Positions 1-10,600 are shown, numbered from the stretch's first letter. The stretch: 64,000 bases of DNA from Burkholderiaceae bacterium (GCA_026125795.1 JAHCKM010000004.1:682001-746000), one strand, 5' to 3'. Notes: generated by a model from the letters alone, not told the origin. Program-made: numbers and translations.

Positions 1-597
<597 letters not shown>

Positions 598-616
598 GCC
601 GGGCGCCGCCGGACGC

Positions 617-1150
617 GTGGCGTTCGACCGACTGTCCGGTGCCTTCGGGCGTTTGCTGGCGGCGCTGGCGCTGCTTGGCTGCGCGATCCTGTTCGCGATG
701 ATGATGGTCATCGTCGCCGACGTGCTGCTGCGCAACGTGGCGATCCCGGGGTTGCCGCGCGGCTTGCCGTGGAGCAACGAGGTCTCCGAGGCGATGCTAT
801 ACCTGCTCACGCTGTGCGTCGCGCCGTGGCTGTTGCGCCAGGGCCAGCACATCCGGGTCGATATCGTGCTGCGTGCGATCCCGCCGCGCGTCGCATGGGG
901 GCTCGAATGGCTCGGCGACATGCTCGGCCTCGCCTGCTGCACGGTGATGGCGTGGTTCGCCGGACAGGCGGCGTGGGCCAGCTACAAGGCCGGCGCGGTC
1001 AACATCAAGACGCTGGTCACACCCGAGTGGTGGTGGCTGTCGCCGCTGCCGCTGGTGTTCGTGCTGCTGGCCATCGAGATGCTGTTCCGCATGGGTCGGC
1101 TGGCGCGCAGCGAACGAGCCCCACGCGCCGACGCGGTGAGCGCTGCCTGA
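617..1150 (+). CDS. TRAP transporter small permease (DctQ family)
   Basis: Small integral membrane subunit of the TRAP transporter, 177 residues, with four predicted membrane helices (roughly residues 8-35, 50-70, 90-115 and 135-155). I chose the GTG at 617 because it follows the dctP-like stop closely and puts the first helix where DctQ proteins have it; the same frame is open further upstream but there it overlaps the binding-protein gene. Its stop overlaps the start of the large permease (TGATG), which implies translational coupling. DctQ proteins pair with DctM in the transport domain. Confidence 0.88.
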   Translation: MAFDRLSGAFGRLLAALALLGCAILFAMMMVIVADVLLRNVAIPGLPRGLPWSNEVSEAMLYLLTLCVAPWLLRQGQHIRVDIVLRAIPPRVAWGLEWLGDMLGLACCTVMAWFAGQAAWASYKAGAVNIKTLVTPEWWWLSPLPLVFVLLAIEMLFRMGRLARSERAPRADAVSAA

Positions 1151-2466
1151 TGAGCTGGCAACTGGCCGCCTGGTTGATGCTCGGCGGCTCGACGCTGCTG
1201 CTGTTCGTCGGCATGCCGGTGGCGCTGACCTTCGTCACCATCAACATCGTGGGCGCCTTCATCTGGATGGGCGGCGAGATCGGCCTGAGCCAGCTCGCGC
1301 GCTCCAGCGTGATCTCGCTGACCTCGTTCTCGCTGACGCCGATCCCGTTGTTCGTGCTGATGGGCGAGGTGCTGTTCCACACCGGCCTTGCGCTCAAGGT
1401 GATCGAAGGCATCGAGCGGCTGATCACGCGGGTCCCCGGCCGGCTGGCGGTGGTGGCGGTGGTCTCGGGCACCGTGTTCTCGGCGATCTCGGGCTCGACC
1501 ATAGCGACCACCGCGATGCTGGGCTCGCTGATGCTGCCCGTGATGCTACAGCGCGGCTACCACCCGCGCCTGGCCACCGGGCCGATCATGGCGATCGGTG
1601 CGGTCGACATGTTGATCCCGCCGTCGGCGCTGACCGTGCTGCTGGGCTCGCTGTCGGGCATCTCGATCTCCAAGCTGCTGATCGGCGGCGTGATGCCCGG
1701 ACTGATCCTGTCGATCGCGTTCGTGATCTGGATCGTCGTGCGCGTGCGCTTCACGCCGGCTCTGGCGCCTGGCGAGCACGAGGTCGCGCTGCACAAAGGA
1801 TGGGCACGCTGGCGGCCGTTCGTGCTGTACGTGCTGCCCTGCCTGTCGATCTTTGGCGTCGTCGTCGGCGCATTGGTTGCCGGCTGGGCCACGCCCACCG
1901 AATGCGCCGCGGTCGGCGCGTTCGCGACGCTGGTGTTCGCCGCCGGCTACCGGGCACTCACGCGCCGCGCGATGATGCAGGCGCTGCGCGGCACGGCGGC
2001 GATCTCGGGGATGATCCTCTTCATCATCCTCGGCGCGACCACGTTCGCGCAGATCCTGTCGTTCTCCGGCGCCAGCAACGGGCTGGTGCAACAAATCACC
2101 GGCCACGGCCTGTCGACCGGCGCGATCGTCGCCGCGATGATGGGCATGCTGATCTTCCTCGGCATCTTCGTCGACCAGGTCAGCATGATGATGATCACTC
2201 TGCCAATCTTCATGCCGGTGGTGCAGGCGTTGCAAATCGATCCGGTGTGGTTCGGCGTGATGTACCTGATCTGCATGCAGCTCGGCCTGCTGCTGCCGCC
2301 GCACGGTCTGCTGCTGATGACCATGCGCGGCGTCGCGCCGCCCGCGGTGACGATGGCCCACATCTTCGCCGCCGTGGCGCCGTACGTGTTGATGAGCCTG
2401 CTGCTGCTCGCCGCCGTGTTCTGGCTGCCGGCAATCGCCACCTGGCTGCCCAAGCAGATCGGCTGA
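1150..2466 (+). CDS. TRAP transporter large permease (DctM family)
   Basis: Large transport subunit of the TRAP system, 438 residues and strongly hydrophobic throughout, the usual length for DctM (about 425-450). Visible family features are the N-terminal 'GMPVALTF' region, the 'SAISGSTIATTAMLG' segment, 'LIPPS' and the late 'PIFMPVV' and 'LLLPPHG' segments. It uses a sodium gradient in characterised relatives (family knowledge). ATG at 1150 overlaps the stop of the small permease. Together with the two upstream genes it makes a complete TRAP operon; no regulator or metabolic enzyme lies beside it to suggest the substrate. Confidence 0.93.
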   Translation: MSWQLAAWLMLGGSTLLLFVGMPVALTFVTINIVGAFIWMGGEIGLSQLARSSVISLTSFSLTPIPLFVLMGEVLFHTGLALKVIEGIERLITRVPGRLAVVAVVSGTVFSAISGSTIATTAMLGSLMLPVMLQRGYHPRLATGPIMAIGAVDMLIPPSALTVLLGSLSGISISKLLIGGVMPGLILSIAFVIWIVVRVRFTPALAPGEHEVALHKGWARWRPFVLYVLPCLSIFGVVVGALVAGWATPTECAAVGAFATLVFAAGYRALTRRAMMQALRGTAAISGMILFIILGATTFAQILSFSGASNGLVQQITGHGLSTGAIVAAMMGMLIFLGIFVDQVSMMMITLPIFMPVVQALQIDPVWFGVMYLICMQLGLLLPPHGLLLMTMRGVAPPAVTMAHIFAAVAPYVLMSLLLLAAVFWLPAIATWLPKQIG

Positions 2467-2485
2467 ACCGCGGCCCGCATGCCTT

Positions 2486-3754
2486 TCACCAGGGCATCCA
2501 CTCCAGCAACTGCTCGTTGGCCAGCGTGCGCTGCGACGCGCTCATCGGCCGCATGCCGGCGACGATCTGCTTGATGCGATCGCGGTCGATCTCGCGTGCG
2601 CGCACGGCGCGCTGCAGTTGCGCCTCGGGGTTGCGCAGCAGGCTCACCAGCCAGGCCGACGAAACAGGGCCGATCTTCGACGCGCTCTTGCCGAGGTAGA
2701 CCTGCGCCGCGCGCTCGGCGCCGCACACGCCGTCGCCCCACGGCGCGAGCGCGAGGTACAGCTGCAGGATGCGCGCCTTGCCCAGCGTGCGCTCCATCTC
2801 CACCGCATAGAGCAGCTCGCGCAGCTTGCGCGTGGCGCTGCGGTCGTCGCCGGTGATCGTGATCTTGGCGAGTTGCTGTGTCAGCGTGCTGCCGCCGCGC
2901 AGCGGCGCACCGTCGCGCTGGTTGTGCTGCCACGCCGCCAGCATGGGGTCCAGCTCGTAGCCGGGATGCTCGTAGAAGCGTGCGTCCTCGGCCGCGATCA
3001 GCGCCCGCGGCAGCCAGCCGGTGAGCGCGGCGGCGTCGCCGGCCGACGTGCGGCACGCCGGCGGCAACTGCGCATCGAGCAAGCGCTCCGTGCCGAGGCC
3101 CGACACGGTGAAGTCGCGCAGCAGCGGCTTGGCCTGCCAGACGCCCTCGGGCCAGCGCGCGCTGGCCGTGAATGCCAGCATGCCGCCCACCTGCGCGGTG
3201 GCGGCTTCGGGCAGGTCGTGGCCCAGCACCTGCACCACGCTGGCCATCGCCGTCGGTGGCATCGCCAGCCGGAGGTCGGCGCCACGCCGGTCGAGCTGCG
3301 CGGTCAGGTTGAGCGTCAGCTCGTGCGCGTCTCCGGCCAGTGTCAGCGTGCCCGCGAAGCGGCCTGCGCCTTCGTGGCTGGCGCGCAGGTGCGCGCGCGC
3401 AAACTGCAGCGGCGCGGGTCCGAGCGACGGCAGGTGCATGCGGCACGGCGCGCAGGCGGCGTGCAGATCGTGGCCGTTGCGCTGCAGCTGCCAGCGGCCG
3501 AAGCGCGTGCGCAGCACGCGGCCGTCGAGCAGCGGTGCGGCCAGCGGGTGCGCCGCCCAGCGAATGAGCCCCGGCATGCTGAGCTCAACCGGCCAGGGTC
3601 CGAGGTGAACGGTGGTGCGCCATTCGTCCGGCGCCGGCTTGAGCGCGTGCAGCGCGATGCCGAACACGACGGCCATGAACACGGCGCCGGCACACAGCAG
3701 CAGCGACGTGCCGAACAGCGCGCGGCGCAGCCAGGTTCTGCTCTTCAGGCTCAT
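2486..3754 (-). CDS. Glycosyltransferase family 51 peptidoglycan polymerase-like protein with a long N-terminal region
   Basis: Predicted to polymerise lipid II into glycan strands at the outer face of the inner membrane. One membrane anchor spans about residues 12-35. The GT51 domain occupies roughly residues 245-390, with motif 1 'EDARFYEHPG' (putative catalytic Glu256) and motif 2 'GGSTLTQQLAK' (287-297). The third motif, usually ILELYLN, reads ILQLYLA here. At 422 residues it is far longer than monofunctional MtgA (about 230-240): residues 40-240 form an extra periplasmic domain I do not recognise, and there is no transpeptidase domain. Separated from the exosortase locus upstream by a hairpin-rich spacer. 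Activity is likely but the altered third motif leaves some doubt. Confidence 0.8.
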   Translation of the reverse strand: MSLKSRTWLRRALFGTSLLLCAGAVFMAVVFGIALHALKPAPDEWRTTVHLGPWPVELSMPGLIRWAAHPLAAPLLDGRVLRTRFGRWQLQRNGHDLHAACAPCRMHLPSLGPAPLQFARAHLRASHEGAGRFAGTLTLAGDAHELTLNLTAQLDRRGADLRLAMPPTAMASVVQVLGHDLPEAATAQVGGMLAFTASARWPEGVWQAKPLLRDFTVSGLGTERLLDAQLPPACRTSAGDAAALTGWLPRALIAAEDARFYEHPGYELDPMLAAWQHNQRDGAPLRGGSTLTQQLAKITITGDDRSATRKLRELLYAVEMERTLGKARILQLYLALAPWGDGVCGAERAAQVYLGKSASKIGPVSSAWLVSLLRNPEAQLQRAVRAREIDRDRIKQIVAGMRPMSASQRTLANEQLLEWMPW

Positions 3755-3851
3755 CGTGCCCCCTTGGGCCTGCGGCCCGTCCCCCAGGGCTCCGAAGGAG
3801 CCCCTTCGTGGCTCCTGGGGAGCGAACGCCTTCGGAGCGGCCGGGCGGCGT
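3755..3851. repeat. GC-rich hairpin intergenic element (copy A)
   Basis: A 97-base spacer rich in nested inverted repeats: CCCCAGG at 3782-3788 pairs with CCTGGGG at 3814-3820, and CTCCGAAGG near 3790-3798 recurs inverted at about 3829-3837. It has the character of the short Burkholderiales intergenic palindromic elements and resembles the spacers at 19899-20022 and 34172-34268. It could act as a transcription terminator or mRNA stabiliser between the exosortase locus and the GT51 gene. Confidence 0.45.
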
Positions 3852-4415
3852 TCACAGCCCCTCCACGCGCGTCATCGCACGCCACGGCCCGGTGGACTGG
3901 CCCAGCGCAGCCGCCCAGAACCACGACGACGCGTCGACGAAACCCTGACCTTGTGCGTCGACGATGCGCTCGCAGACGCGCACGCGCCCGCCGTCGCGCG
4001 CGGCGACGAAGCAGCGCCACAGCCGTGCCTCGGCGTCGTGTTGCAGGTGTGTGTGCTCGACGCGATAGCCCAGCGCGCGAAAGCAGTCGCCGGCGGGGTG
4101 CAGCGCGCGCGTCGGCCGCGCCACGTCGCGCAGCACCCAGACGTCGCCCGCCGCTTCGAAGCGGCCGATGCGGCCGGGAAACTTCTGCACGAAGCGCTGT
4201 TCGACTGCCGTCAGGGCCAGTGGACGCAACACCTCGCCGTGGATCTCGCGCGGCCATTCCTGCGCCGGCAGCGGGTGGCGCGCCTGGGCATGGCCGCGGC
4301 CAGCCAGCGGCCACACGGCGCACAACACCAGCACCACGGCGAGCATGCGCGGCCAGTGTTCAGTGGCCAGCAGCGCGCACCGGCGACGCAGGCGTCCGAT
4401 GCGCAACCTAGACAC
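3852..4415 (-). CDS. Exosortase-associated protein, EpsI-like
   Basis: A 187-residue protein with an N-terminal signal anchor (about residues 20-42) and a single extracytoplasmic domain. The segment 'HPAGDCFRALGYRV' near residues 105-118 resembles the conserved H-x3-C-x4-GW pattern of EpsI/DUF3485, the accessory domain often found with or fused to exosortases, though similarity is weak. Its start overlaps the end of the exosortase gene by 8 bases, which strongly ties it to that system. Role by inference: help the exosortase handle or recognise its target. It could instead be a separate exosortase-locus family without EpsI ancestry. Confidence 0.6.
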   Translation of the reverse strand: MSRLRIGRLRRRCALLATEHWPRMLAVVLVLCAVWPLAGRGHAQARHPLPAQEWPREIHGEVLRPLALTAVEQRFVQKFPGRIGRFEAAGDVWVLRDVARPTRALHPAGDCFRALGYRVEHTHLQHDAEARLWRCFVAARDGGRVRVCERIVDAQGQGFVDASSWFWAAALGQSTGPWRAMTRVEGL

Positions 4416-5232
4416 CGGGTGTCTCCTTGCGTTGCATCAGCCACCCCACCGCGACGCACACGGCGCCGAGCACGATCAGGCCGATCGCCTCGTGCCACGC
4501 CGCGGCCAGCCCGGCAGGGTGCGACTCAAGCGCCACCAGCACGCTGTTGCGCAGCACGTTGCCGAGCAGCACCAAGATGCCGACACCCATCGCTCGGCGC
4601 GCGAACACGCGGTCTTGCAGGCCGAGCGCGGCGGCAGCGCCGCAGGCGGTGAAGTACGCCAGCCAGGCCATCTGCACGCCGGAACACGGGGCATCGACGA
4701 TCACGAGCTGGCCGTTCACCACCATCGACGCGCCGCCGCGCCGGGCGTCGAACCCCACGAGCTGCAGCGCCCAGGCGCTCAGCTGTGCGGTGATCACGCG
4801 CAGCGGGAACCCGAGGTAGAACTGCAGCGACGCGATCCACGGCAGCGCGAGCACAACGAGGCCCGCCAACGGCAGCCGCGGCCGTGCGGGTGGCCACCAT
4901 GCGAACAGCGCGCACACCAACGACAGCGCGGCCAGCAGCGAAGCCAGCAATGCCGGCACGCCGATCCACCACGCACCGTTGGCCAGCAGCGCAACCGCCA
5001 TCGACGCCAAGAGCCAGCCCACGCGCGGCGTCAGGCGCAGGCTCCGGCGCTGCCACACGACCAGCGTGGCCACCGCCGCCAGCGCCAGCAACCCGAGCGG
5101 ATCGTCCGAGCCGTCGACGGCGCGCTGCACCAGGTACGCGCCGTGTGGCCACAGCGCCAACGTGTGCAGCGCGAGCCAGGCGGTGGCACCCAGGTGCACG
5201 GGGCGGCAGGGCAGCGTGTGTGCCAGAGTCAC
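4408..5232 (-). CDS. Exosortase (transpeptidase-like membrane protease for PEP-CTERM proteins)
   Basis: Polytopic inner-membrane cysteine protease of the exosortase/archaeosortase family, 274 residues with about eight membrane helices. The catalytic set is visible: Cys183 in 'DAPCSGVQM', Arg228 in 'LGNVLRNS', and His247 in 'AWHEAIG', which match the invariant Cys, Arg and His of the family. The start is GTG at 5232, 10 bases after the stop of the VIT/vWA gene whose product ends in a PEP-CTERM tail, so enzyme and probable target are co-transcribed. It is short: characterised XrtA-type proteins carry an extra C-terminal EpsI domain, which here seems to be the separate neighbouring gene. The exact exosortase subtype cannot be assigned without a profile search. 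Confidence 0.9.
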   Translation of the reverse strand: MTLAHTLPCRPVHLGATAWLALHTLALWPHGAYLVQRAVDGSDDPLGLLALAAVATLVVWQRRSLRLTPRVGWLLASMAVALLANGAWWIGVPALLASLLAALSLVCALFAWWPPARPRLPLAGLVVLALPWIASLQFYLGFPLRVITAQLSAWALQLVGFDARRGGASMVVNGQLVIVDAPCSGVQMAWLAYFTACGAAAALGLQDRVFARRAMGVGILVLLGNVLRNSVLVALESHPAGLAAAWHEAIGLIVLGAVCVAVGWLMQRKETPGV

Positions 5233-5242
5233 GGCGTGCCCC

Positions 5243-7312
5243 TCAGCGTGCCGCCGCGGCAGCGATGCGCCGGCGCCGTCCCCACGCGGCCATGCCGAGC
5301 AGTCCCATCATCATCAGCGCAAATGCCAGCCGCGGTTCCGGCGTGCTCGGCACCACGGCGCCGAAGCTCTGCGCGGGCGCAGCGCCGACGGCGAGCTTGC
5401 TCACGCCCTCGGGCAGCGGCAGCGGCTGGTCCACCGGCACCGCGGATTGCTGCGTGCGCACCACCTGGTCGACGGCGATGAAGCTGGTGTAGTTCGTCAG
5501 CAGCCCGTATTTCAGGCCGAGCGCGGTGATCGGCTCGCGCTGCGTCTGGCCGCCCATCAACGCCTCCTCGTCGCCGAGCTGCGCGATGCGCTGGCGCGCC
5601 CACAGGTGCTTGAGCGCCACGGCGTCGGCGTCGGGCGGCGGCGCGTCGATCACGTCGGTGTGCGTGCCCGAGGCGCCGTGGCCCTGCAGGATCAGCTTGG
5701 CACCTTGCGCGTCGCCGCGCCACTTGCCCCACACCAACACAGGCCGGCCCGCCATCACGTCGGGCAGCGACGCCGGCTCGACGTCGTACACGTCCAGGCC
5801 GGCGAAACGCGCCTTCACCTGCGTCAGCACCGGCGCGTCGATCATGCGGCGCAGCCGTTCGGCCTGCTCCGCCGCGCGCTCGGGCTTGGTGACGATGAAC
5901 GCCTCGCCCTGGCCGGCGCGAGCCAGGCCTTCGATCAGGTGGCGGTTCACCGACGAGCCGATGCCGAACGCGAACACGTTGGCTTGGTCGAGGTTGCGGC
6001 GCACCAGCTGGAACACCTCGTTCTCGACCGCGACGTAGCCGTCGGTGACCACGATCACGCTGCGCGACACGTCGGCCGGCTTGGGCAGCGCGGCCACGCG
6101 GCGCAGCGCCGGCACGATCTCGGTGCTGCCGCCGCCGCCCATCTGGTCGATCGTCTTGATGGCGCGTGCGATGTTGGCCTGCGTGGCCGGCACCGATTGT
6201 TCCGACAGCACGCGGCTCGAGCCGGAAAACAGCACCACGTTGAAGCTGTCGCTCGGGCGCAGGCCGCCGATCAGGTTGCGCAGCAGCACCTTGGCCGTGT
6301 TCAGCGGATGGCCGTGCATCGAGCCCGAGATGTCGACCACGAAGATGTAGTCGCGCGGGTTGATCTGCACCGGCGCCACCTGCTGCGGCGGCTCCACCAG
6401 CGCGAGGAAGAAGTTCTCCTGCGACGCGTCCGGCGCGCGGTACAGCATCAGGCCGGTGGCGGTGCGCTCGCCGCCGAGTCGGTACTCGAGGATGAAGTCG
6501 CGGTTGTCGCGCATGCCTTCGTCGGCCAGCGCCAGCGTGACGCGATCGGTGCCCAGGCCCTGCGTCTCGAGCCTGTGCGTGCGGCTCAGAACCTCGCTCA
6601 CCGGCAGCGGCGCATGCAGCTGCACCGACAGGTCGAACGTGGTGTCCGACGCCACGCCTTCGGGCAGGTGCGCGGTGGCCGACAGGTGGCCGTTGGCCGG
6701 CGATGCGCTCGGTGATCGATAACGCGGTCCGACCACCGTGGGAAACACGAAGCGGTACTGCCCCGCGTCGGGCGCGATCAGCTCGGTGTACTTCAGCTCC
6801 ACGCGCACGTCGTCGCCGGGCAGGATGTTGGCCACGTTCATCGAGAACACGTTGGGCCGCTCCTGCTCCAGCAGCGCGGTGGTCTTGCCCTCTCGCTTGG
6901 CCGCGTCGTATGCCAGCCGCGCGCGCTGCTTCTCTCGGATCTGCGCGCTGATCAGGCGCTCGCCCAGCCGCACGTTCATCGCGTGCACCGCGGCGCGTGT
7001 CGAGCCGGGGAAGATGTATTTCGCTTCGATCGGGCGCTGGCCCTCGTTGCGGTAGTGCTGCGTCACCACCACGTCGGCGATCACGCCCGAGATCTTCACG
7101 TCGACCCGTGTGCCCTTGAGCGGCAGCGCGTCGAGCGTGGGGTCGTCGCTCTTCACATGGAAGTAAGGGCTCTCGGCGGCGCGGGCCTCGGCATCGTCGG
7201 CGTGCGCCGGCGCCCACGCCACCAGGGCGAATGCGGCGAGGATCGACACGACGATGCAGGCGAGCACGCGGCCGATGGACAGCGGCGTGTGCGGGGCGGA
7301 TGTGCGTGGCAT
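5243..7312 (-). CDS. VIT and von Willebrand factor A domain protein with PEP-CTERM sorting tail (exosortase target)
   Basis: 689 residues. An N-terminal signal peptide or anchor covers about residues 12-38; a VIT (inter-alpha-trypsin inhibitor) domain spans about 52-185; a vWA domain begins near 320 with a complete metal-ion-dependent adhesion start, 'DISGS' at 327-331. The last 35 residues are a textbook exosortase signal: 'TPEP' at 657-660, a membrane helix, then an Arg-rich end (RRRR). It resembles the known 'marine proteobacterial sortase target' architecture, but that group is processed by an LPXTG sortase, while here the tail and the adjacent enzyme are of exosortase type. It is the only PEP-CTERM protein visible in the window. 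Probable surface-exposed adhesion or binding role (inference). Confidence 0.92.
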   Translation of the reverse strand: MPRTSAPHTPLSIGRVLACIVVSILAAFALVAWAPAHADDAEARAAESPYFHVKSDDPTLDALPLKGTRVDVKISGVIADVVVTQHYRNEGQRPIEAKYIFPGSTRAAVHAMNVRLGERLISAQIREKQRARLAYDAAKREGKTTALLEQERPNVFSMNVANILPGDDVRVELKYTELIAPDAGQYRFVFPTVVGPRYRSPSASPANGHLSATAHLPEGVASDTTFDLSVQLHAPLPVSEVLSRTHRLETQGLGTDRVTLALADEGMRDNRDFILEYRLGGERTATGLMLYRAPDASQENFFLALVEPPQQVAPVQINPRDYIFVVDISGSMHGHPLNTAKVLLRNLIGGLRPSDSFNVVLFSGSSRVLSEQSVPATQANIARAIKTIDQMGGGGSTEIVPALRRVAALPKPADVSRSVIVVTDGYVAVENEVFQLVRRNLDQANVFAFGIGSSVNRHLIEGLARAGQGEAFIVTKPERAAEQAERLRRMIDAPVLTQVKARFAGLDVYDVEPASLPDVMAGRPVLVWGKWRGDAQGAKLILQGHGASGTHTDVIDAPPPDADAVALKHLWARQRIAQLGDEEALMGGQTQREPITALGLKYGLLTNYTSFIAVDQVVRTQQSAVPVDQPLPLPEGVSKLAVGAAPAQSFGAVVPSTPEPRLAFALMMMGLLGMAAWGRRRRIAAAAAR

Positions 7313-7621
7313 GGGGCGGCTCCGAGGTGTCGAGCGCGCGTGGCGCTCGTGATCACTGTCGGGTCGCCGTGCGAACGGCGTTCGAAGCCTCGGTGGCCCC
7401 GGGCCGCCGAATGTGCGTGCGCGGTGAAACCGGCGTGAAGTCGCCGGCCTGCATGCCGGACATCGGGGCGCCTGCCATGCCCCCGGTTCGCGGGATCAGA
7501 GTCGCGTGATGCGGGCAAACGCTGCCGTTACGATCAGTCACACCCTGCTCTGATCGCGGGGGCGGAGGGATGGGCTCGCGCCGGTGCGCGCTGAAGCCTA
7601 TGGGGAAGAGGGGGAAATCTC
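7313..7621. promoter_or_regulatory. Divergent intergenic region between exosortase operon and copper-oxidase operon
   Basis: 309 bases without a gene. It must hold the promoters of both flanking operons, but I see no convincing pair of -35/-10 hexamers; 'TTACGATC' near 7527-7534 is only a weak -10-like match. A purine-rich ribosome binding site (GAGGGGGAA, about 7609-7617) lies just before the GTG at 7622 and fixes that start. No strong hairpin, repeat or short conserved ORF is apparent. Confidence 0.4.
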
Positions 7622-10600
7622 GTGACGGGAATCAGTCTGCGTCGCCACGCCGCAGTGGCCGGTCTTGCTGCCGTTTCGTTGCTCGCCGCCTGCGGCGGCG
7701 GCAACGATGCCGATCCAACCACCGATGCGCGCGCGGCGCGCGACCGGGCAGGGCCGCTGGCGGTGGCCGCGCCGGCGCAGTCGGCGTGGTCGGCGTCGCG
7801 CAGCCTGCCGCTGGTGCCGGTATCGATCGCCAACCTGCCCGACGGCAAGGTGCTGATGTGGTCGGCCGAAGAGAAGTTCAGCTTCGGCGCCGCCACCGGG
7901 CGCACCTACGCGGCGACCTTCGACCCGGCGACCAACAGCGTCACCGAGCGCACCGTCACCGAGACCGGCCACAACATGTTCTGCCCGGGAACCACCAACC
8001 TTGCCGACGGCCGGTTGCTGGTCAACGGCGGCATCAGCGCCGGCAACACGAGCATCTTCGATCCGGCGACCAACACCTGGAGCACCGGGCCGGCGATGAA
8101 CATCCCGCGCGGCTACCAGGCCAACACGATCCTGAAGGACGGCTCGGTGCTCACGCTCGGCGGCTCGTGGAGCGGCGGCGTCGGCAACAAGCACGGCGAG
8201 GTGTGGACCGCCGCCGGCGGCTGGCAGCGCAAGACCGGTATCCCGATCGACCCGTTCCTGTCACCGGATCCTTCACGCAACTTCGGTGGCGACAGCCACT
8301 TCATGCTGCTGCCCGCCGGCAACGGCAAGGTGTTCCACGCCGGCCCCGGCATCAACATGCACTGGATCGGCACCGAGGGCACGGGCAGCGTCACCGACGC
8401 CGGGCCGCGCGGCGACGACGAGTTCAGCATCAGCGGCACCGCGGTGATGTACGAGCAGGGCAAGATCCTCAAGACCGGTGGCGGCCCGGGCTACGACAGC
8501 GTCAACGCCAACGCCAACAGCTATGTGATCGACATCAACGGCGGCGTGACGGTGCGCAAGCTCGCGCCGATGGCGTACCGCCGCGCCTTCCACAACAGCG
8601 TGGTGCTGCCCAACGGCCAGGTGCTGATCGTCGGCGGCCAGACCTATGCGGTGGGTTTCTCCGACAACAACTCGGTGCTCGTGCCCGAGCTGTTCGATCC
8701 GTCGAGCGAAACCTTCACGGCACTGCCGCCGATTGCCGTGCCGCGCAACTACCACAGCGTGGCGATCCTGCTGCCCGACGCGCGCGTGGTCTCCGCCGGC
8801 GGCGGCCTGTGCGGCGCCGGCTGCGCCGCCAACCACCCAGACCTGCAGGTGTGGACACCGCACTACCTGCTGCGGCCAGACGGCACGCCGGCCACGCGCC
8901 CGGCGATCCAGAGCGCACCCGCCAGCGTGGTCTACGGCCAGACGATCACCGTCACCACCGACAGCCCGATCGCGTCTTTCGCGATGGTGCGCATGTCGTC
9001 GACCACGCACACCGTCAACAACGACCAGCGCCGTCTGGCGCTAACCTTCCGCAACACCGGCACCAACACCTGGGCGGTGGACGTGCCCACCAACCCCGGC
9101 TGGGCACTGCCGGGCGACTGGATGCTGTTCGCGATGAACGCCGACGGCACGCCGTCGGTGGCGAAGATCGTGCGCATCTCGCTCGCCGGCGCACCGCAGT
9201 TCACGGCCATCGCCGACCAGAGCAGCACGGTCGGCGCCGCGGTCTCACTGCAGCCCACGGTCACCGTGCCCGGTGGTGCGGTGGCCACCTACGAGGCCAG
9301 CGGTCTGCCCGCGGGCCTCGCGATCAACAACTCCACCGGTCGCATCGAAGGCGCGCCCGGCATCGCCGGCACGTCGCGCGTGACGATCCGTGCCACCGCC
9401 AACGGCGTGACGACGAGCACCGACTTCCTGTGGCACGTGGTGACGCCCGGCGTCACGCGCTACGTGCGGCTGGAGGCGCTGTCGGAGACCAACGGCAACG
9501 CCTGGACGTCGGCTGCCGAGATCAACTTGCTGGGGTTGGACGGCCAGGTGCTGTCGCGCACCGGCTGGCAGGTCAGCGCCGACAGCCAGGAACTGGCCGG
9601 CGAGAACGGTGCTGCCGCCAACGCGATCGACGGCAACACCGCGACCATCTGGCACACGCAGTGGCAGGCGGCCAATCCGGTGCACCCGCACTGGATCGTG
9701 ATCCAGCTCGGCGGCGCGACCGATGTCGGCGGCCTCAAATACCTGCCGCGGCAGGACGCCACCTTCAACGGCACGATCGCGCGCTACAACGTCTACCTCA
9801 GTGCGGACGGCGTGAACTGGGGACTGCCGGTGGCCTCGGGCAGCTTCTCGGACCTCGGCGTCGACAAGACGGAGAAGACCCTCTACTTCCCGAACCTGGC
9901 ACGCGGTCACGTGGCCACACAGTCTTCGACCTACGACGCCAGCAGCGGCGCTGCAAAGGCGATCGACGGCAGCGTCGACGGCGCATTCGCGTCGGCGTCG
10001 GTCGCACACACCACCGTCGAAGCCAACCCCTGGTGGGAGGTGGACCTCGGCGCCAGCCATGCGCTGTCGGCGGTGCGGCTGTGGAACCGCACGGACTGCT
10101 GCGCCGACCGGTTGTCGAACTTCTATCTCCTTGCATCGGACACGCCGATGCAGGGTCGCAGCCTGGCCAGCCTGCTGGCCGATGCCGCGGTATGGCGCAG
10201 CCAGTATTCCGGCACCGCGCCGCGCGCCACGACCATCGCCGCCGGCGGCGCGCGCGGCCGCTACGTGCGCGTGCAGCTTGCCGGCACCAATGCGCTGCAG
10301 CTGGCAGAGGTCGAGGTGCACGGCCGCTTGGCGACCAACCGCGCTCCGACCCTCGACACGCCGTCGCCGGTGACCACCGAGCAGGGTGTGGCCACCAGCC
10401 TCGGCGTGTCGGCGAGCGATCCTGACGGGGACCTGCTGACCTACAGCGCGGCCGGCCTGCCACCCGGCCTGACGATGGCCGCAGGCACCGGCCTGATCAG
10501 CGGCGTGCCGACCGCGGAAGGCAGCTACACCGTCACCGTCGTCGTCGACGACGGCCGCGGCGGCAGCACTGCCACACAGTTTCCGTGGACCGTGCTCACC

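Noticed and set aside
5243..7312. LPXTG-type sortase target
   Set aside because: The C-terminal signal is TPEP plus helix plus arginines, and the adjacent enzyme is an exosortase; no sortase gene is present.
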